DNA of 64,000 nucleotides from Flavobacterium sp. HBTb2-11-1. GTDB taxonomy: Bacteria; Bacteroidota; Bacteroidia; Flavobacteriales; Flavobacteriaceae. Positions 9,257 through 18,865 of this stretch are shown here, piece after piece. The translations under genes were made by a program, and so were the position numbers. The stretch covers positions 124,001 through 188,000 of the forward strand of contig NZ_WUMO01000002.1 of the NCBI RefSeq assembly GCF_009826975.1. Direction: 5' to 3'. Each line of letters opens with the position of its first letter. Position 1 is the first letter of the stretch. The notes under the pieces are model-generated. The model searched no databases, was not told the origin of the DNA, and saw only the letters and a list, made by a program, of their open reading frames with translations.

Positions 9257-9287
9257 AAAAGAGCAACTCAAATTGAGTTGCTCTTTT
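9257..9287 (-). terminator. Intrinsic terminator of the SusC/SusD locus
   Basis: A nearly perfect palindrome (9257-9271 with 9273-9287, core GAGCAACTC/GAGTTGCTC) has A and T tracts at its ends. It lies 34 bp past the stop of the DUF4302 lipoprotein gene and probably ends the uptake operon. Confidence 0.8.
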
Positions 9288-9320
9288 TAAAATAAAAACC
9301 ATTCAAAATTATTTAACTAA

Positions 9321-10679
9321 CTATTGGAATGCGTAAGTAGTGATTCTAAAACTGCTTGATGCACCTGTAAAAGTATAGATGGTATTGGTAAACTGAATTC
9401 TAAAACTTTCTTTTGTTACATACAGACCTTTAGGATCTAGTAGCTTATCATCTAGATTTTTCACTAAAGCCTGGGCAGCAATAACTGATGTACCATTATG
9501 CCATAATGAATGTTTTAAAATGATAGTTTTATTCACAGCATCTTCTGTTACAGTTACTCTATGATAGAAAGTTGCTTTTCCGCCTGTAAAACTATACATT
9601 ATATCTGCAGTTCCGTTGTTATAGAAAGTAAATTGAACACGATTTACTTTTTGTGTTGAAGGAAGCGCGGCATTAATTTCATTTAAAAGCTGCAAACACA
9701 ATGGTGAATTTGTTGGTGCTGTTGATAGATTAGCCGCTATATAACCAAATGCTGTAGAAGGTGCTCCAGCAGCAGGAAGTGTTACTTTATAATCATCTGT
9801 AAGTACAAGAGGCGCATTACTGTATTTGATCGCAGCCGACACTCCATTTGTTCCTGTAGCCGTAAAACTTCCATCTGCAGGGTTATAAACAAAATTGGTC
9901 AAATTTTGCCCGCCTACAACTATAGCAGGACTTAAAACAATGCTTGTTGGTGTGTATCCCACTCCTCTACTGATCACTTCTGATGAACCTGCATCAATAG
10001 ATTTTGAAGTAGAAAATCTTGTTACAGGAGAAAATGAGAAATCATATTTCTTAGTAGTACTTCCATCTTTAATTTCTAATAACTTAAACAGAGGACTATT
10101 GATTCCGCCAACCAAATTTGCTTCTGTATCTAAATTTTTAGATAGATCTGCCCAATCTTGAGCCGTTGCTTTTACAAAGCGAATTTCTCTCACAAGTCGG
10201 TTACTTCTAAAAAGGATATCTCCATTTTCTTGTCCATAGTATAAGAATTGAAAATCTCCTAAATAACCTTTTCCTCTTAAAGCAGTAGTAGGATAACTAT
10301 TTGAATCTGAAAGCAAATGAATTCTGTTATATGTATCAAACAACAAGCTAACAGTACTTCCTAAAACTACATTGTAATCGCTTTGATAAACCGCTGTATC
10401 ATCATCAAAATCTGAAGCCATTTGCACTTTCCCATCTGCAGAAAATTTAAACAAATGTGTGTACCCTCCGAGCTGGGTGTCATCCGTAAAGTAAATAGCT
10501 TTCCATCCAAATTCTGAATCTAATAGAGTAGTACTTAACTCACTCTTCTGAGCATTTAAACGCTCAACAGGAGTTTTATCAAACAGTTTTTCTGCATCTG
10601 TATCATTCGAACAAGAACCTAATAATAAGATTGCTAAAACAGCAGTCGTCAGGAACTTAAATATATTTTTTGGTTTCAT
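9321..10679 (-). CDS. DUF4302 family lipoprotein
   Basis: This 452-residue protein has a lipoprotein signal peptide ending in LLGSC (Cys23), so it is probably anchored in the outer membrane. After the Cys comes the DUF4302-type start with LNAQKSELSTTLLDSEFGWKA and a Y-F-T-D-D stretch. The remainder is Ser/Thr-rich and probably beta-structured. DUF4302 proteins occur in Bacteroidota SusC/SusD loci, but their binding partner is not known. It is the last gene of the locus, 32 bp after the metallohydrolase gene, and is followed by a terminator. Confidence 0.82.
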   Translation of the reverse strand: MKPKNIFKFLTTAVLAILLLGSCSNDTDAEKLFDKTPVERLNAQKSELSTTLLDSEFGWKAIYFTDDTQLGGYTHLFKFSADGKVQMASDFDDDTAVYQSDYNVVLGSTVSLLFDTYNRIHLLSDSNSYPTTALRGKGYLGDFQFLYYGQENGDILFRSNRLVREIRFVKATAQDWADLSKNLDTEANLVGGINSPLFKLLEIKDGSTTKKYDFSFSPVTRFSTSKSIDAGSSEVISRGVGYTPTSIVLSPAIVVGGQNLTNFVYNPADGSFTATGTNGVSAAIKYSNAPLVLTDDYKVTLPAAGAPSTAFGYIAANLSTAPTNSPLCLQLLNEINAALPSTQKVNRVQFTFYNNGTADIMYSFTGGKATFYHRVTVTEDAVNKTIILKHSLWHNGTSVIAAQALVKNLDDKLLDPKGLYVTKESFRIQFTNTIYTFTGASSSFRITTYAFQ

Positions 10680-10711
10680 AAACTTAGTATTTTAGTTATA
10701 CACTATTAAGG

Positions 10712-11575
10712 TTAATTGTTATTTATAACTTTTGTTGTATTTCTTTCTGCTGCATCTCTCAAAGCATAGAAATCAATATTAAAAGCGTCTTTATAATATT
10801 GCACAACAATCGCTTCTTTTTGCTGCAGTTTTGCTCTACCTGCAGGATCTGTAATACTGGCAAGAATTGCTGCATATTCTGCTTTTGTACTTGTCAAAAT
10901 TGTAGAAGCCGTCTCTGCAAAATCTTCAATAATATTGTTTCTAGCATAATTGGTCACAAATCCAAGGTTTCTTGAAGTTGCCAAAACTTCTAAATGCCAA
11001 GTTCCAGTATAATCTCCAGGACTGATTTTCTGCCAAGCCTGCTCATCAAACGGTTTGTTTTGATTCAGTATGTGTACATATTCGTGTTGAATAGTATGCA
11101 CAAATTCCGTTACATTGGCACGATTTGTTTTATTTAAGTAATCTACTTCAAAAAGCGTAATTCTTTGCCCAGAATCTGCAATACCTAATGTTCTTGTACC
11201 ATTTGTGTTTGAGTTTACACCTCCAACTAAAACAATTTCTCTTGGAGCTACTTTTTTGACAAAATCTGCACCACCAATTTCAGTATAACTATCTAGCCAG
11301 ATTTGTTTTACTACTTCTAATGCAGGCTTCACTTTATTTACCATTGGAGGAAATAAAAATCGGTTATTATCTACCGTATTTTGATTCCATTTATACTGAG
11401 TGTTGATATTATAAGGGCTAAGATAATTGGCTGTAATCCAATTATCCAATTCTGTTTTTGTTGGCTGAGTATAATCTAACTGACTTTCTCTTGGCTGATC
11501 TTCGTGTGCACAAGATGTAATTGTTAATACACCTACAATTAATAATACTGCTTTATATTGTTTTAATATTTTCAT
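10712..11575 (-). CDS. Substrate-import-associated zinc metallohydrolase lipoprotein
   Basis: This 287-residue lipoprotein has a signal peptide ending TITSC (Cys22). The zincin motif HEYVH (H164, E165, H168) lies in QHEYVHILNQ and gives two zinc ligands and the catalytic Glu. A further acidic helix with EDFAE near residue 225 may supply the third ligand. It matches the family annotated next to SusC/SusD pairs as substrate import-associated zinc metallohydrolase (TIGR04549). It is likely surface-exposed on the outer membrane and may trim the substrate, probably a peptide or protein, before uptake. The gene lies 21 bp after susD. Confidence 0.85.
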   Translation of the reverse strand: MKILKQYKAVLLIVGVLTITSCAHEDQPRESQLDYTQPTKTELDNWITANYLSPYNINTQYKWNQNTVDNNRFLFPPMVNKVKPALEVVKQIWLDSYTEIGGADFVKKVAPREIVLVGGVNSNTNGTRTLGIADSGQRITLFEVDYLNKTNRANVTEFVHTIQHEYVHILNQNKPFDEQAWQKISPGDYTGTWHLEVLATSRNLGFVTNYARNNIIEDFAETASTILTSTKAEYAAILASITDPAGRAKLQQKEAIVVQYYKDAFNIDFYALRDAAERNTTKVINNN

Positions 11576-11596
11576 CGTACTAAATTTAATTGAATT

Positions 11597-13081
11597 TTAT
11601 CTTGGATTTTTTTCTACACCATAGTTTGATGCGCTAAGTGGAATCTGCATTGCTCTTCGTTTGTCGTCTTTAACTAATGTGTTGGTTGGCTTTCCGAAAG
11701 TTGCATGGTTAACGACTAAATTAAAACGTTTTACATCAAACCATCTTAAACCTTCGTGCACAAAATCCCTTCTTCTTGCTTCGGCAATAGCTTTTACATA
11801 AGAAGTCTGTACTGGTGTCATGGTATAATATGGAGTAAACTCATCTGCAATTACAGGATACATAGAAACCACTTTTGCTTCTGTTAGTTTGTCTGTCGTT
11901 GCATTGTAACCTGTTGTTCTCGTTCCTAAAAAATATTCTAATTCTGTATTTGCTTCGGCAATTCTACCCTTCATTACCAAAGCCTCGATACGATTTAGAT
12001 AAAATTCGTCATTAGATAAAAGAACGATTCCAACATAAGGCTCACCAATATTCGCTGTTAAGTTTGTGTATTTAAAATATTCCTCGAATTTTGGCGTAAA
12101 CAATGTTCTGCTACTATTATAGCTATAAAAATCAAACAACCATGTTTTATTATACGGATTGGTTTGTGTTCTAAATAACTCTGTTTGTTTGTCATCTGAC
12201 AAATAGAAATTACTACTGCTTGCAGATCTTCCTAATAGTGAGTTCGCCGAAACAATTAATAAATTGGCCGCATAAGAAGATTTCCCATACTCAATAAACT
12301 GAATATCTGGTGCAAGACTTGACAATGTTGCATAGTCTTTTAATTTTCCAACAGGTTTCGACCCAAGTCCTTCAGAAACTTGAAGCACTTTATCCCAATC
12401 TCCTTTTATCAAATAGAAACGGCTTGCAAAAGCTTTTGCAGCATCGATATTAAAATGAAATTTTGGTTCTTTGTAATTGTTCGTTACATACTTTAATCCT
12501 TCTTCTATATCTGCTTCAATAAAGTCAAACACCTCTTTTACAGTATTTCTGGTGTAATTTTTTATCAATTGTGTTTCTGGTTCTCTTACATACGGAACAC
12601 CTAAGTCTGTCTGCGCTGTCGATGGATTATATCGGTTTGACCAAAAAGTTACTAACATAAAATGAGAATAGGCTCTTGCTAGCAATGCTTCTCCTTTCTG
12701 AGGATTTAGTGTAGCGGGATTTCCTAATTCTTCTATTGATTTTAAAGCTTGGTTTGCGTGTGCGATAGCGCGGTAACAGGCATCCCAATAATAGTTTTCT
12801 GTATCAATATTAGTTTCAGTATGCATTTCCCAGTTATAGCTCTGTTCATTTTTGATAGCTATACTACCTAATTCTCCATCTCCAACGTTATCTGACATTG
12901 TTTCAGCCAAATCCATATACGACGCCTGTGGATAAGCATATACCAATAGTTCAGATATTTTTTCTGGAGTATCTATCTGAGTTCTGTTATCTGGTATTTC
13001 AGAAAGAAAATCATCGCAGCTAACAAGACTTATCAGCATTAAAAATGATAAAGTTACTTTTATATATTTTTTATTTTTCAT
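11597..13081 (-). CDS. SusD/RagB family nutrient-binding lipoprotein
   Basis: This 494-residue lipoprotein has the signal peptide Cys in SLVSCDDFL (Cys22). The SusD signature DFLSEIPDNRTQ follows directly. Helical TPR-like segments come next, for example ALLARAYSHFMLV near residue 130, and the C-terminal EARRRDFVHEGLRWFDVKRF block is diagnostic. SusD proteins cap the SusC channel and bind the substrate outside the cell. It lies 11 bp after the susC-like gene, so the two are coexpressed. Confidence 0.95.
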   Translation of the reverse strand: MKNKKYIKVTLSFLMLISLVSCDDFLSEIPDNRTQIDTPEKISELLVYAYPQASYMDLAETMSDNVGDGELGSIAIKNEQSYNWEMHTETNIDTENYYWDACYRAIAHANQALKSIEELGNPATLNPQKGEALLARAYSHFMLVTFWSNRYNPSTAQTDLGVPYVREPETQLIKNYTRNTVKEVFDFIEADIEEGLKYVTNNYKEPKFHFNIDAAKAFASRFYLIKGDWDKVLQVSEGLGSKPVGKLKDYATLSSLAPDIQFIEYGKSSYAANLLIVSANSLLGRSASSSNFYLSDDKQTELFRTQTNPYNKTWLFDFYSYNSSRTLFTPKFEEYFKYTNLTANIGEPYVGIVLLSNDEFYLNRIEALVMKGRIAEANTELEYFLGTRTTGYNATTDKLTEAKVVSMYPVIADEFTPYYTMTPVQTSYVKAIAEARRRDFVHEGLRWFDVKRFNLVVNHATFGKPTNTLVKDDKRRAMQIPLSASNYGVEKNPR

Positions 13082-13092
13082 AGTCAGCTAAA

Positions 13093-16000
13093 TTAAAATG
13101 AAAGGTTAATTGCAAAAGTGTATTGTGACGTAATAGGAAATGCGACACCTCCTGTATTACGGAATTCAGGATCTTGTCCGTTTAATCTCTTATCCGAGTA
13201 AATCAGCCAAGGATTAACCGCTGAACCTTTTAATGTAAATGTACTCACTCCTAACTTTCTTTTGAAATCACTTGGAAATTCCCAGCTAAGCGATACGTTT
13301 TTCAATCTAACAAAATCTCCGTCTGCAATTCTCACGTCAGAATAATTATAAGTATTGTAAGCGCGTCCTAATGTATTTGTTCCTCCATAATTAGTAATCA
13401 AACGTTTATCTGCAATAACTGGAACATTTGTAAATTCTTCATCACCAGGATTAATCCAACGATTTGTGAAATCTTTTGTAAAAACAGTTAAGTCATCATA
13501 CTGACTGCTAAATGCTGGATTTAAACGCACTTTGTTTCCTCCAGATCCCACAACAAATACATATAATGACCAGTTTTTGTATGTAAAAGTATTCGCAAAA
13601 CCAAATGATTTATTTGGTTCTATAGAGCCTTCATATTTCAAGTAATCGGTAGCATTTTCATTATCTTGAAAATTAGCGCCAGTTACATTATCAGTTTCTC
13701 CATCTTTCATGATGAAGGTTGGTAATCCTTGATTATTTAAACCTGTAAATTGATATGAATAAATTGAATTTCTTGGGTGACCAATAGCATTACCTCCGTT
13801 ACCATCGACTAAATCAAATACTGTTGGCTGATTTTCTAATTTTGTAATCTCCTGTTTAAAAACAGACATATTTACAGTTGTTGACCATTTAAAGTCTTTT
13901 GTAGAAATATTTTGAGTAGTTAACCCAATTTCAAGACCTTTGGTTTCCATATTCGCATTGTTACCTTGTTTGATTTTTTGACCTCCAATTCCAGAAGTCA
14001 CAACAAAATCTACTAAATCAAAAGCTTTACGGCTATAAACATCTGTAGTTAACTGAACTCTATTGTTAAACATTCCTAAATCAACCCCAATGTTTGTTTC
14101 AAACTGTTTTTCCCAAGTTAAATCTCCATTTTGTAATTCATCAATACTAATTCCAGTTTCTCTATCAGAAAGCCCTAAACGATCTGTAATGTAGCTTTTG
14201 TAAATTGCTAATGAATTGGTCGCAGGCCCTGCAGTTGCAGTAAGTCCGTAAGAAGCTCTCAATGCCAAAGTGTTTACTTTATCAACATCTTTCATAAAAT
14301 TTTCTTCTTTAACATTCCATTTACCACTAAATGTGTAAGTAGGAAGCCATCTAGAAGAACCGCTGTTTCCTTGTCTATTAGAACCATCATAACGTCCTGT
14401 TACAGATCCTGTGTAACGACGATCGTAAGTATATCCTACTTTACCGAAGAAACCAACTGTTCGCTCTCTTTCTTCATTAAAACCATAGTATGAATTCCCT
14501 TCATTTATAATTTTTTCAATCAATCTAGGATCGGTGAACGCTGTAAGACCTCTATCATATTGAAGTCCTGCCGCTGTAAAATTATCGCTGTTTCTATCTA
14601 CAGAACGTAATTCTGTTCCAAAAAAACCTTCTAATTCATGTTTTTCCGCTAGAGTATTTCTATACGTAACACTATTTCTAATGTTATAAGACGTCATATC
14701 GTTTGTAAACTTTCTTAAAAAACCACCATTTGGCAATACAGATATTGGCTGTGCTGTTAAATCATCTGGATCTTTATACAGGAATATATTTGCGTTTCTA
14801 ACTGTTGTGTTTACACCGTCAGCACCATATTCTGTGCCCGCTCTGTAAGCTCCCACTACATTCGAGTTTTCATAAATTTTATGCTCTCTTGAAGTATTTG
14901 CATAACGTGCAGAACCTACAAGGTTGTATGTTAAGTTTTTGTTGATCTTGTAATCTAAATCAAGCTGGAAACGAATATCTTTTACTTTAATATCCAAAAT
15001 ATTGTTTTCTAACTCATTGATGATATTCATTGGCGCCCAATTTGTTCTGTAATATTCCAAATTACCATTATCATCATAAGGTCTTAATGTTCTGCTGGTA
15101 CTCAAAACATAATTGAATGGATTGATATCAAAATCTCTTGTAACATTACCAAAAACAACATCTTGTTGGCTTTCGTAACTACCTGGAGCATTTTGATCAC
15201 GAACAGATGCTAGAGTTGAGAAAGTAATGTTTAATTTATCGTTTACAAAAAATGTTCCTTTAATGTTGGATGATAATTGTTTCACATTATCAGCAATCGT
15301 CCATCCTGGATCTGAATAATAACCTAAAGAAGCATAGAAAGTATTATTTTTTCCTCCACCAGAAAAGCTTAATGAATGATTTTGTGTGATAGATGGTCTA
15401 AATAAAACACTAAACCAATCTGTATTAGCCAATTCATACTTTCTTAAAAAATTATTTCTGCTTACAGGATCATTATTTACTAAATATACTCCCGTCTCTG
15501 GAACGTAAGTATTGATTGCTCTGCTTAAAATATTGTAAACACCACCATATCTGCCTTGCAATGTAGACGGTACATCAAGGAAACCTTTTTGTTCCATCTC
15601 TTTTAAAATACTCATAGATTCTTGAGAATTTAAAATATCATACTGCGTGTAGTTTGGTACCGTTCTAACTGTATTTTCAACTGAGTAAGTAACTTTTAGA
15701 GGAGAATCTCTACGACCTTGTTTTGTTGTAACAACTACTACTCCATTTAAAGATCTTGAACCATAAATAGAAGTAGCAGACGCATCTTTAAGAATTTCAA
15801 TACTTTGAATATCGTTTGCATTTAATCCTGCAACAGATGAACTCAATAATGTTTCTGAGTTACCAGATGCTAAATCTGCAAATGTTAAATTGATGATATC
15901 CTCTTGAACAACACCATCAATAACCCATAAAGGCTTTGTATCTCCAAAAATAGACGAAGATCCACGAACTGTAATTTTAGGTGCTGTACCAAATGTTCCT

Positions 16001-16815
16001 GTAACGTTTTGTACTGTAACCCCTGCCGCTTTTCCTTCAATCATTCTACTAACATCTACAACACCATCCACTTTTAACTCAGCTCCAGAAATTTTACTGA
16101 TTGCTCCAGTAAATGTTCTTTTTGATGTTTTTTCATATCCAGTTGTAACGACAACTTCTTTAAGATTTTGTCCTGCTTCTGTTAAAACTACGGTTGGTGT
16201 AGGATTGCTAATTCCGATTTCTTTTGTTTCCATACCAACATAAGAAATAACCAAACGGTCTACGTTTGCAGGCATTTCAATAGAGAAATTTCCATCAAAA
16301 TCTGTTAATACAGCAGTTTTTGTTCCTTTTGCTAAAACAGTGGCTCCAGGAAGAGGCGATCCGCTTTGATCTGTCACTTTTCCTTTGATGATTGGTCCGA
16401 AAGCCAAAATTTCAAACAAAGAATCATGATTATTTGAATTTGAAAAAGAAACAGCGCTTTTTTGAAGTACAATCTGATTACTCACTTCAGAAAAAGTAAT
16501 ATTAAAAGGAACCAATATTCTGCTCAAAATACTAGAGAGAGTTTCTTGGTTTGCTTCAATACTTACTTTCTCTCCAAGCTGAGGAAGTCTTGAGTTATAG
16601 GAAAATTTTACATGAGCAGACTTTTCGATTTTCGATAAAGCATTGTCTAAAGTTAGGTTATCAACTGTAATAGTTACTTTAGTATCTAATTTTTTCTGCC
16701 CATTTACATTATTTGCGAGAGTAACGCTCGAAAACACAAGCGCTAACACAAACTGAAACAGCGTTATTTTCATGATTTGGTGAAGTAATCGTTGCTTGAC
16801 AACAGGTTTTTTCAT
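13093..16815 (-). CDS. SusC/RagA TonB-dependent outer-membrane transporter with STN domain
   Basis: This 1240-residue protein has a signal peptide (about residues 1-39) and then an STN signalling domain (about 45-118). A carboxypeptidase-regulatory-like domain spans about 142-230 (KGKVTDQSGSPLPGATV). A TonB plug follows (about 235-365), with the SusC signature around DASATSIYGSRSLNGVVVVTT, and the rest is beta-barrel. The STN domain marks a transducer that senses substrate and signals through the plasma-membrane FecR protein to an ECF sigma factor, both encoded upstream. It imports the substrate captured by SusD, driven by TonB. The 229-bp leader carries a candidate antisense RNA on the opposite strand. 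Confidence 0.95.
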   Translation of the reverse strand: MKKPVVKQRLLHQIMKITLFQFVLALVFSSVTLANNVNGQKKLDTKVTITVDNLTLDNALSKIEKSAHVKFSYNSRLPQLGEKVSIEANQETLSSILSRILVPFNITFSEVSNQIVLQKSAVSFSNSNNHDSLFEILAFGPIIKGKVTDQSGSPLPGATVLAKGTKTAVLTDFDGNFSIEMPANVDRLVISYVGMETKEIGISNPTPTVVLTEAGQNLKEVVVTTGYEKTSKRTFTGAISKISGAELKVDGVVDVSRMIEGKAAGVTVQNVTGTFGTAPKITVRGSSSIFGDTKPLWVIDGVVQEDIINLTFADLASGNSETLLSSSVAGLNANDIQSIEILKDASATSIYGSRSLNGVVVVTTKQGRRDSPLKVTYSVENTVRTVPNYTQYDILNSQESMSILKEMEQKGFLDVPSTLQGRYGGVYNILSRAINTYVPETGVYLVNNDPVSRNNFLRKYELANTDWFSVLFRPSITQNHSLSFSGGGKNNTFYASLGYYSDPGWTIADNVKQLSSNIKGTFFVNDKLNITFSTLASVRDQNAPGSYESQQDVVFGNVTRDFDINPFNYVLSTSRTLRPYDDNGNLEYYRTNWAPMNIINELENNILDIKVKDIRFQLDLDYKINKNLTYNLVGSARYANTSREHKIYENSNVVGAYRAGTEYGADGVNTTVRNANIFLYKDPDDLTAQPISVLPNGGFLRKFTNDMTSYNIRNSVTYRNTLAEKHELEGFFGTELRSVDRNSDNFTAAGLQYDRGLTAFTDPRLIEKIINEGNSYYGFNEERERTVGFFGKVGYTYDRRYTGSVTGRYDGSNRQGNSGSSRWLPTYTFSGKWNVKEENFMKDVDKVNTLALRASYGLTATAGPATNSLAIYKSYITDRLGLSDRETGISIDELQNGDLTWEKQFETNIGVDLGMFNNRVQLTTDVYSRKAFDLVDFVVTSGIGGQKIKQGNNANMETKGLEIGLTTQNISTKDFKWSTTVNMSVFKQEITKLENQPTVFDLVDGNGGNAIGHPRNSIYSYQFTGLNNQGLPTFIMKDGETDNVTGANFQDNENATDYLKYEGSIEPNKSFGFANTFTYKNWSLYVFVVGSGGNKVRLNPAFSSQYDDLTVFTKDFTNRWINPGDEEFTNVPVIADKRLITNYGGTNTLGRAYNTYNYSDVRIADGDFVRLKNVSLSWEFPSDFKRKLGVSTFTLKGSAVNPWLIYSDKRLNGQDPEFRNTGGVAFPITSQYTFAINLSF

Positions 16816-16822
16816 AATTTTG
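16792..16822 (+). promoter_or_regulatory. Candidate promoter of the antisense RNA
   Basis: TAATTTTG at 16815-16822 is an exact TAnnTTTG match on the plus strand. It is preceded after 20 bases by a TTG (16792-16794). It overlaps the susC start codon and points into the susC leader, towards the hairpin at 16905-16943. Confidence 0.5.
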
Positions 16823-16827
16823 GTTTG

Positions 16828-16943
16828 TTTTGATTAATACTATTCGAGTGTATTTTAAGAAACATCATAAATTACCCTTTACAGAGAGTAATTTATTCAG
16901 ATTTAAGTGTCGATAATGTTACAGCATTCTCGGCACTTTTTTT
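16828..16943 (+). ncRNA. Candidate cis-antisense small RNA opposite the susC leader
   Basis: On the strand opposite susC, a -7 box (16815-16822) is followed about 80 bases later by a terminator-like hairpin. Its arms are 16905-16918 and 16925-16938, with 12 Watson-Crick pairs, one G-T pair, one mismatch, a 6-nt loop and a T run at 16937-16943. The inferred transcript is about 115 nt and would pair with the 5' leader of the susC mRNA. The position, between the anti-sigma gene and susC and antisense to susC, matches the cis-encoded repressor RNAs such as DonS described in Bacteroides utilisation loci. The 5' end is an estimate from the promoter box. Confidence 0.45.
16905..16943 (+). terminator. 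Plus-strand intrinsic terminator in the susC leader
   Basis: A stem with outer pairs AAGTG/CACTT, middle CGA/TCG and inner AATG/CATT has the loop TTACAG and a seven-T tract on the plus strand only. The minus strand has no T tract after the stem, so it does not look like a terminator of fecR. Confidence 0.65.
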
Positions 16944-17044
16944 ATGTATTAGTTTTTTACATAGGCACTTACAAATTATTTTTTAGTTTTTTAATTAGTT
17001 TAATTTTGGATTTTCTTTTTTTTATTTTAATTGAATTGAGAATT

Positions 17045-18160
17045 CTAGTTACAGCCAGAAGTCGTAATTACAATCTGATTTCCATTCATTTCATAATTAG
17101 TATCGTTACCAATACTTTTACAAATTATTTTTAGCTTTTCCGCCAGTGGCTGATCGCTCAATGAAGTAGTTAATCGGCAATCTTTCAATTTATCGTGAGG
17201 AAAATCTATATCTACCAAATAAGCCTGTTCAATGGTTTCAAGAATTTGCGCTACAGGTATATCTGTAAATTCGAAGCTTAATTGCTCTATATTTCCAACA
17301 CTGCTAACTAAAATCGGATCCTGCGTAATATTTGTTATTTTGTTAAATAGCAATTCTTTACGAACAAAACGCAATGCTTGATTAGGAAGAAGAACAATTT
17401 CCTCGTTTTCAACATTATGAACTAAATTGTTGGATTTTACCTTAACTTTACCGGTGCGAACAAGAACTTCGACATTTTGCTGATCTGGATAAGCCTTTAT
17501 TCTAAAGCTAGTACCAACAACACGAGTTACGATCTCGTTAGCGTAAACAAAAAAAGGCTTTTTAGGATTTTTACTAATTTCAAAGAAACCTTCGCCGGAT
17601 AAATACACCTTTCTTTCGTTTCCGGTAAAGATTTTAGGGTAACTTAATTTACTATTGGGCTGTAATAAGACCGAACTTCCATCAGACAAAGTAATTATCT
17701 GCGATTTTTCAGTATTGTTGGTTTGTTCTACTAAACCTTCATTATTGTCCTGAATAAGTTCGTTATAAGTAACTACGTTATCAGTAGTTGTTATGTTAGT
17801 TTTAAAAAACCATACAGAAAATATACCAACCAAAATAGCGGCAGCAACACCACTAATCCAGTATCTTTGTATTTTTAGCTTCTTAATTTTTGAAGTTTCT
17901 TGAGAAAGTTCTTCTCTCTGTTCAATTTTACGCCAAGTTTGCTGCAAGGCTTCATGAACTTCATTTGAAGAAAGATTAGACTCTGGAACTCGCATTGCCA
18001 ACAACACAAGTCTCGCGTCTTCGACAAGCTTGGCTCTCTGAAGATTTTCTAAAGTCCATTCTTCCCAGCCTTGTTCATCAACTTTTGATAAAATCCATAG
18101 TTGAAAAGATTCATCAGCTAAGAAGTCTTCTATTTCGATATAATTGTTACGTTTTTGCAT
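17045..18160 (-). CDS. FecR family anti-sigma factor
   Basis: This 371-residue single-pass plasma-membrane protein has a cytosolic N-terminal anti-sigma part (about residues 1-95) and one membrane helix (about 96-120, ISGVAAAILVGIFSVWFF). A periplasmic FecR domain follows (about 150-250, LSDGSSVLLQPNSKLSYP), then a C-terminal DUF4974-type domain (about 290-370, LSFEFTDIPVAQILETIEQAY). It holds the ECF sigma factor inactive until the STN domain of the SusC-like transporter signals through the C-terminal part. The gene lies 90 bp after the sigma gene and 229 bp before susC. Confidence 0.93.
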   Translation of the reverse strand: MQKRNNYIEIEDFLADESFQLWILSKVDEQGWEEWTLENLQRAKLVEDARLVLLAMRVPESNLSSNEVHEALQQTWRKIEQREELSQETSKIKKLKIQRYWISGVAAAILVGIFSVWFFKTNITTTDNVVTYNELIQDNNEGLVEQTNNTEKSQIITLSDGSSVLLQPNSKLSYPKIFTGNERKVYLSGEGFFEISKNPKKPFFVYANEIVTRVVGTSFRIKAYPDQQNVEVLVRTGKVKVKSNNLVHNVENEEIVLLPNQALRFVRKELLFNKITNITQDPILVSSVGNIEQLSFEFTDIPVAQILETIEQAYLVDIDFPHDKLKDCRLTTSLSDQPLAEKLKIICKSIGNDTNYEMNGNQIVITTSGCN

Positions 18161-18250
18161 CTTACTATTAAGGTTACAAAAACATAGAGGACAGTTTTTA
18201 TATTATATACTCACTTATTTAAGATTTTTTTTTGATTTTTTCTTAAATTT

Positions 18251-18856
18251 TTAAAAAACCCCTGAGGATATAAGGACTAAAAGCGGAATACTGCTCTTCC
18301 ATTCTTTACGAAGAGTTAACAAACCACGGTGTAAAAGGTTGCTAGCTGATTGATAGTTTACATCTAACAAATCTGCTATCTGATCTACGCTTAAACCTTG
18401 ATGATAGCGTAAATACAAGGCTTCTTTCTGGCGGCCTGGCAAATCGTTTAATAATTTATTTAAAAGAAGAACACGTTCGGCAGTTACTTCATCTTCTACC
18501 AAACTATTTTCTATAGAAAAATCAAAAAGAAACTCCAAAACGTCTGTTGTGGTGGTTTTTCTAAACACATGATCTCTTTCGTGCAAACGCGCAATTCTCT
18601 TTCTAACACTAGAAAGCAAATAGGCCTTAACTATAACATTATCTTGAAGAGAATCTCGATAAAGCCAAATATCAGCAAAAACATCTTGAATACAATCTTG
18701 CACTTTTTCAGTATACGGGCAAAGTGAATTACCATAACTGATTAAGTCTCTATAATATTTTTCAAAAAGTAAAGAAAATGATTTCTCATTACCATTTTTC
18801 AAATTGTTCCATAGAATAAAATCGTCTAAAACCTTGTTCTTCAAAATTTGGCTCAT
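18251..18856 (-). CDS. ECF RNA polymerase sigma factor
   Basis: This 201-residue sigma-70 family protein has region 2 at about residues 25-95 (LLFEKYYRDLISYGNSL..DCIQDVFADIW) and region 4 at about 130-185 (LPGRQKEALYLRYHQGLSVDQIADLLDV). A short hydrophobic C-terminal tail (SIPLLVLISSGVF) follows. It heads the sigma/anti-sigma/SusC/SusD locus and is expected to transcribe it when substrate is sensed. A TATTTTTG box on the minus strand (18858-18865) ends one base before the ATG, which would give a nearly leaderless transcript. Confidence 0.93.
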   Translation of the reverse strand: MSQILKNKVLDDFILWNNLKNGNEKSFSLLFEKYYRDLISYGNSLCPYTEKVQDCIQDVFADIWLYRDSLQDNVIVKAYLLSSVRKRIARLHERDHVFRKTTTTDVLEFLFDFSIENSLVEDEVTAERVLLLNKLLNDLPGRQKEALYLRYHQGLSVDQIADLLDVNYQSASNLLHRGLLTLRKEWKSSIPLLVLISSGVF

Positions 18857-18865
18857 ACAAAAATA

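Noticed and set aside
16905..16943. Hairpin as the terminator of fecR
   Set aside because: The T tract is on the plus strand only, whereas fecR and susC are on the minus strand.
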